Shown: positions 63,008-64,000 of the stretch, in pieces
Position numbering within the stretch: position 1 is the stretch's first letter
Layout of the letters: each line of letters starts with the position of its first letter
NCBI GenBank assembly: GCA_965250025.1
Contig: OZ252283.1
Coordinates: forward strand, 3,472,001 to 3,536,000
From: CBDDLD01 sp965250025
GTDB taxonomy: Bacteria; Bacteroidota; Bacteroidia; Flavobacteriales; Flavobacteriaceae
Reading direction: 5' to 3'
Length of the DNA stretch: 64,000 bases
The notes under the pieces: model-generated
Seen by the model: the letters and a program-made list of their open reading frames with translations, nothing else
Database searches by the model: none
Told to the model about the DNA's origin: nothing
Translations under genes and position numbers: made by a program

Positions 63008-63937
63008 CTAAAAATTATAACTCAATCCAAAAGTCCAGAAGGATTGAAGATCATTATCAACATTGTCGAAAGTCGCATTCGTATTGCCTAAAGTATTGAT
63101 AGCATAATTTAAAGCTTCTTGTTTGTTGCTTCTCAAACCAAAATCAAAACCAACACCAATCATTTTCCATAGTGTATACCCGAAAGAGTTGGTCCAAGTC
63201 CAATTGGACAAGTCCGAAGTTTCGTAGCTTTGAAATACGGATAAGTTTGATTTGATATTTATTGCACCAATGGTTTTCGTATAATCAGCAACAATTTTTG
63301 CACCCATAGAAGAGTCAAATATGGCATCTTGATCACTAAACACAAAGTTATAATTAAGAGGATGGATCACCACAACTAATTCTGTCAAAGGCGTCCATGT
63401 AATACCTACACCAACATCTAAATACCCAGGATCGTTAAAGTTATCCAATAATGTTGTTCTGTACTCTGCCAATCCAGACACCGCCCACTTGTCACTCAAT
63501 CTTCTACCATAGAGTGTTGAGATGTTAAATACATCTGTGGTAGGCTCAAAATCGTCATTATCAGTATTAACATCCTTATCATCTAATTTTACCCAATTTA
63601 GATTTAAGTTTAAAGCATTTCTCCAGAAATACTTATCTTCGATTTTGTTCGCAAATGCGTTTAAAGTAAATCCAATATTCCCAGAAGAATTGTTTGGTGT
63701 TCCTTGGGCATACCAGTTATTAAATTCAGAAATGCTGCCACCGATGGTTCCAAATGCTCCAAATCGCCAACCCGGTAATGCATCTATTTTAGCTTGTAGA
63801 TCATTGGCTTCTTTTTGAAAAGCATCTGCCTGAGCTTGTTTTTCAGCTTTTTGAGCTTCTAGCTCCTCTTTGGTTTGTGCAAAGGAAAAAGATACCGCAA
63901 GTATTAAAATAAGCAGTACTTGGAATTTTTTATTCAT
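63008..63937 (-). CDS. DUF3078 domain-containing outer-membrane-type protein
   Basis: The 309-residue protein has a signal peptide (MNKKFQVLLILILAVSFSFAQ), a short coiled coil of Lys/Glu/Ala (about 22-52), then a beta-barrel-like DUF3078 region with GSISEFNNWYAQGTPNNSSG, KYFWRNALNLNLNWVKLDD and a terminal SFWTFGLSYNF strand. DUF3078 proteins are common in Bacteroidetes outer membranes; their function is not established. It faces hflX across a shared terminator, and its start lies near the right window edge. Confidence 0.88.
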   Translation of the reverse strand: MNKKFQVLLILILAVSFSFAQTKEELEAQKAEKQAQADAFQKEANDLQAKIDALPGWRFGAFGTIGGSISEFNNWYAQGTPNNSSGNIGFTLNAFANKIEDKYFWRNALNLNLNWVKLDDKDVNTDNDDFEPTTDVFNISTLYGRRLSDKWAVSGLAEYRTTLLDNFNDPGYLDVGVGITWTPLTELVVVIHPLNYNFVFSDQDAIFDSSMGAKIVADYTKTIGAINIKSNLSVFQSYETSDLSNWTWTNSFGYTLWKMIGVGFDFGLRSNKQEALNYAINTLGNTNATFDNVDNDLQSFWTFGLSYNF

Positions 63938-64000
63938 AACAGATTAGTTTTAAGTATGTTGAATTGATTAATAGTTGACAAAGATAGTTGAAATTAAAAT

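Overview
The window looks like a chromosome segment of a marine-type Flavobacteriaceae bacterium (Bacteroidota). The evidence is a low-GC sequence, start codons without Shine-Dalgarno sites, promoters of the TTTG-N20-TAnnTTTG type, and families typical of that group: PorP/SprF, a PorE-like OmpA protein, type IX secretion (T9SS) sorting domains of types A and B, an IPExxxVDY protein, DUF3078, and the long Bacteroidetes form of PurF. The genes are mostly housekeeping, with one accessory block in the middle.

Layout. 1-13140 holds a truncated secreted repeat protein, rsmI, an Fe-S uracil-DNA glycosylase-like gene, an AhpD-like gene, OsmC-recJ, an OmpA protein, an MFS transporter, two copies of a dispersed repeat, lpxH-like, queD with two tiny upstream membrane-protein genes, a MATE transporter with a GNAT acetyltransferase, and a UspA protein. 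13270 is tRNA-Ala(GGC) with a near-perfect promoter and a terminator. 13400-26550 is the accessory block, described below. 26558-43512 is a mostly minus-strand run: APC permease, alpha/beta hydrolase, AddB-like, OmpA/TSP3 porin, kbl, AddA-like, (sod on plus), purF, a PfkB-type sugar kinase, a START protein, RNase H and purN. 43698-48002 is a plus-strand growth cluster: acpP-fabF-rnc-(IPExxxVDY)-pyk. 48014-51031 carries ArsR/SRPBCC, dinB, CYTH and a YCII lipoprotein. 51092-60480 is a minus-strand surface/T9SS region with repeat proteins, a PorE-like protein, PorP/SprF and a 1653-residue adhesin. The window closes with an EEP-family nuclease, hflX and a DUF3078 protein.

The accessory block is the main point of interest. 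All of its genes lie on the plus strand. Many are separated by imperfect palindromes of about 90-135 bp that start with a CTAAC-like end just after a stop codon and finish with a GTT-containing end. Three genes also carry a near-identical leader about 110-120 bp upstream of their start codon. This resembles an array of gene cassettes, though no integrase is visible here and the palindrome ends do not fit the classical attC consensus. The cargo looks defensive: a RloC-like zinc-hook ATPase with a candidate anticodon-nuclease triad; a tight operon of a UvrD-like helicase, a DarT-type ADP-ribosyltransferase and, overlapping by ATGA, an ADP-ribosylglycohydrolase in the place where DarT systems normally have a macrodomain DarG antitoxin; a large unknown protein; a secreted papain-like protease; a membrane-anchored relative whose catalytic Cys is Thr; a CFI-box protein; and small membrane proteins.

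The DarT plus ADP-ribosylglycohydrolase plus helicase operon is the best candidate for a little-described system. All family assignments come from reading motifs by eye; no database search or folding program was run.
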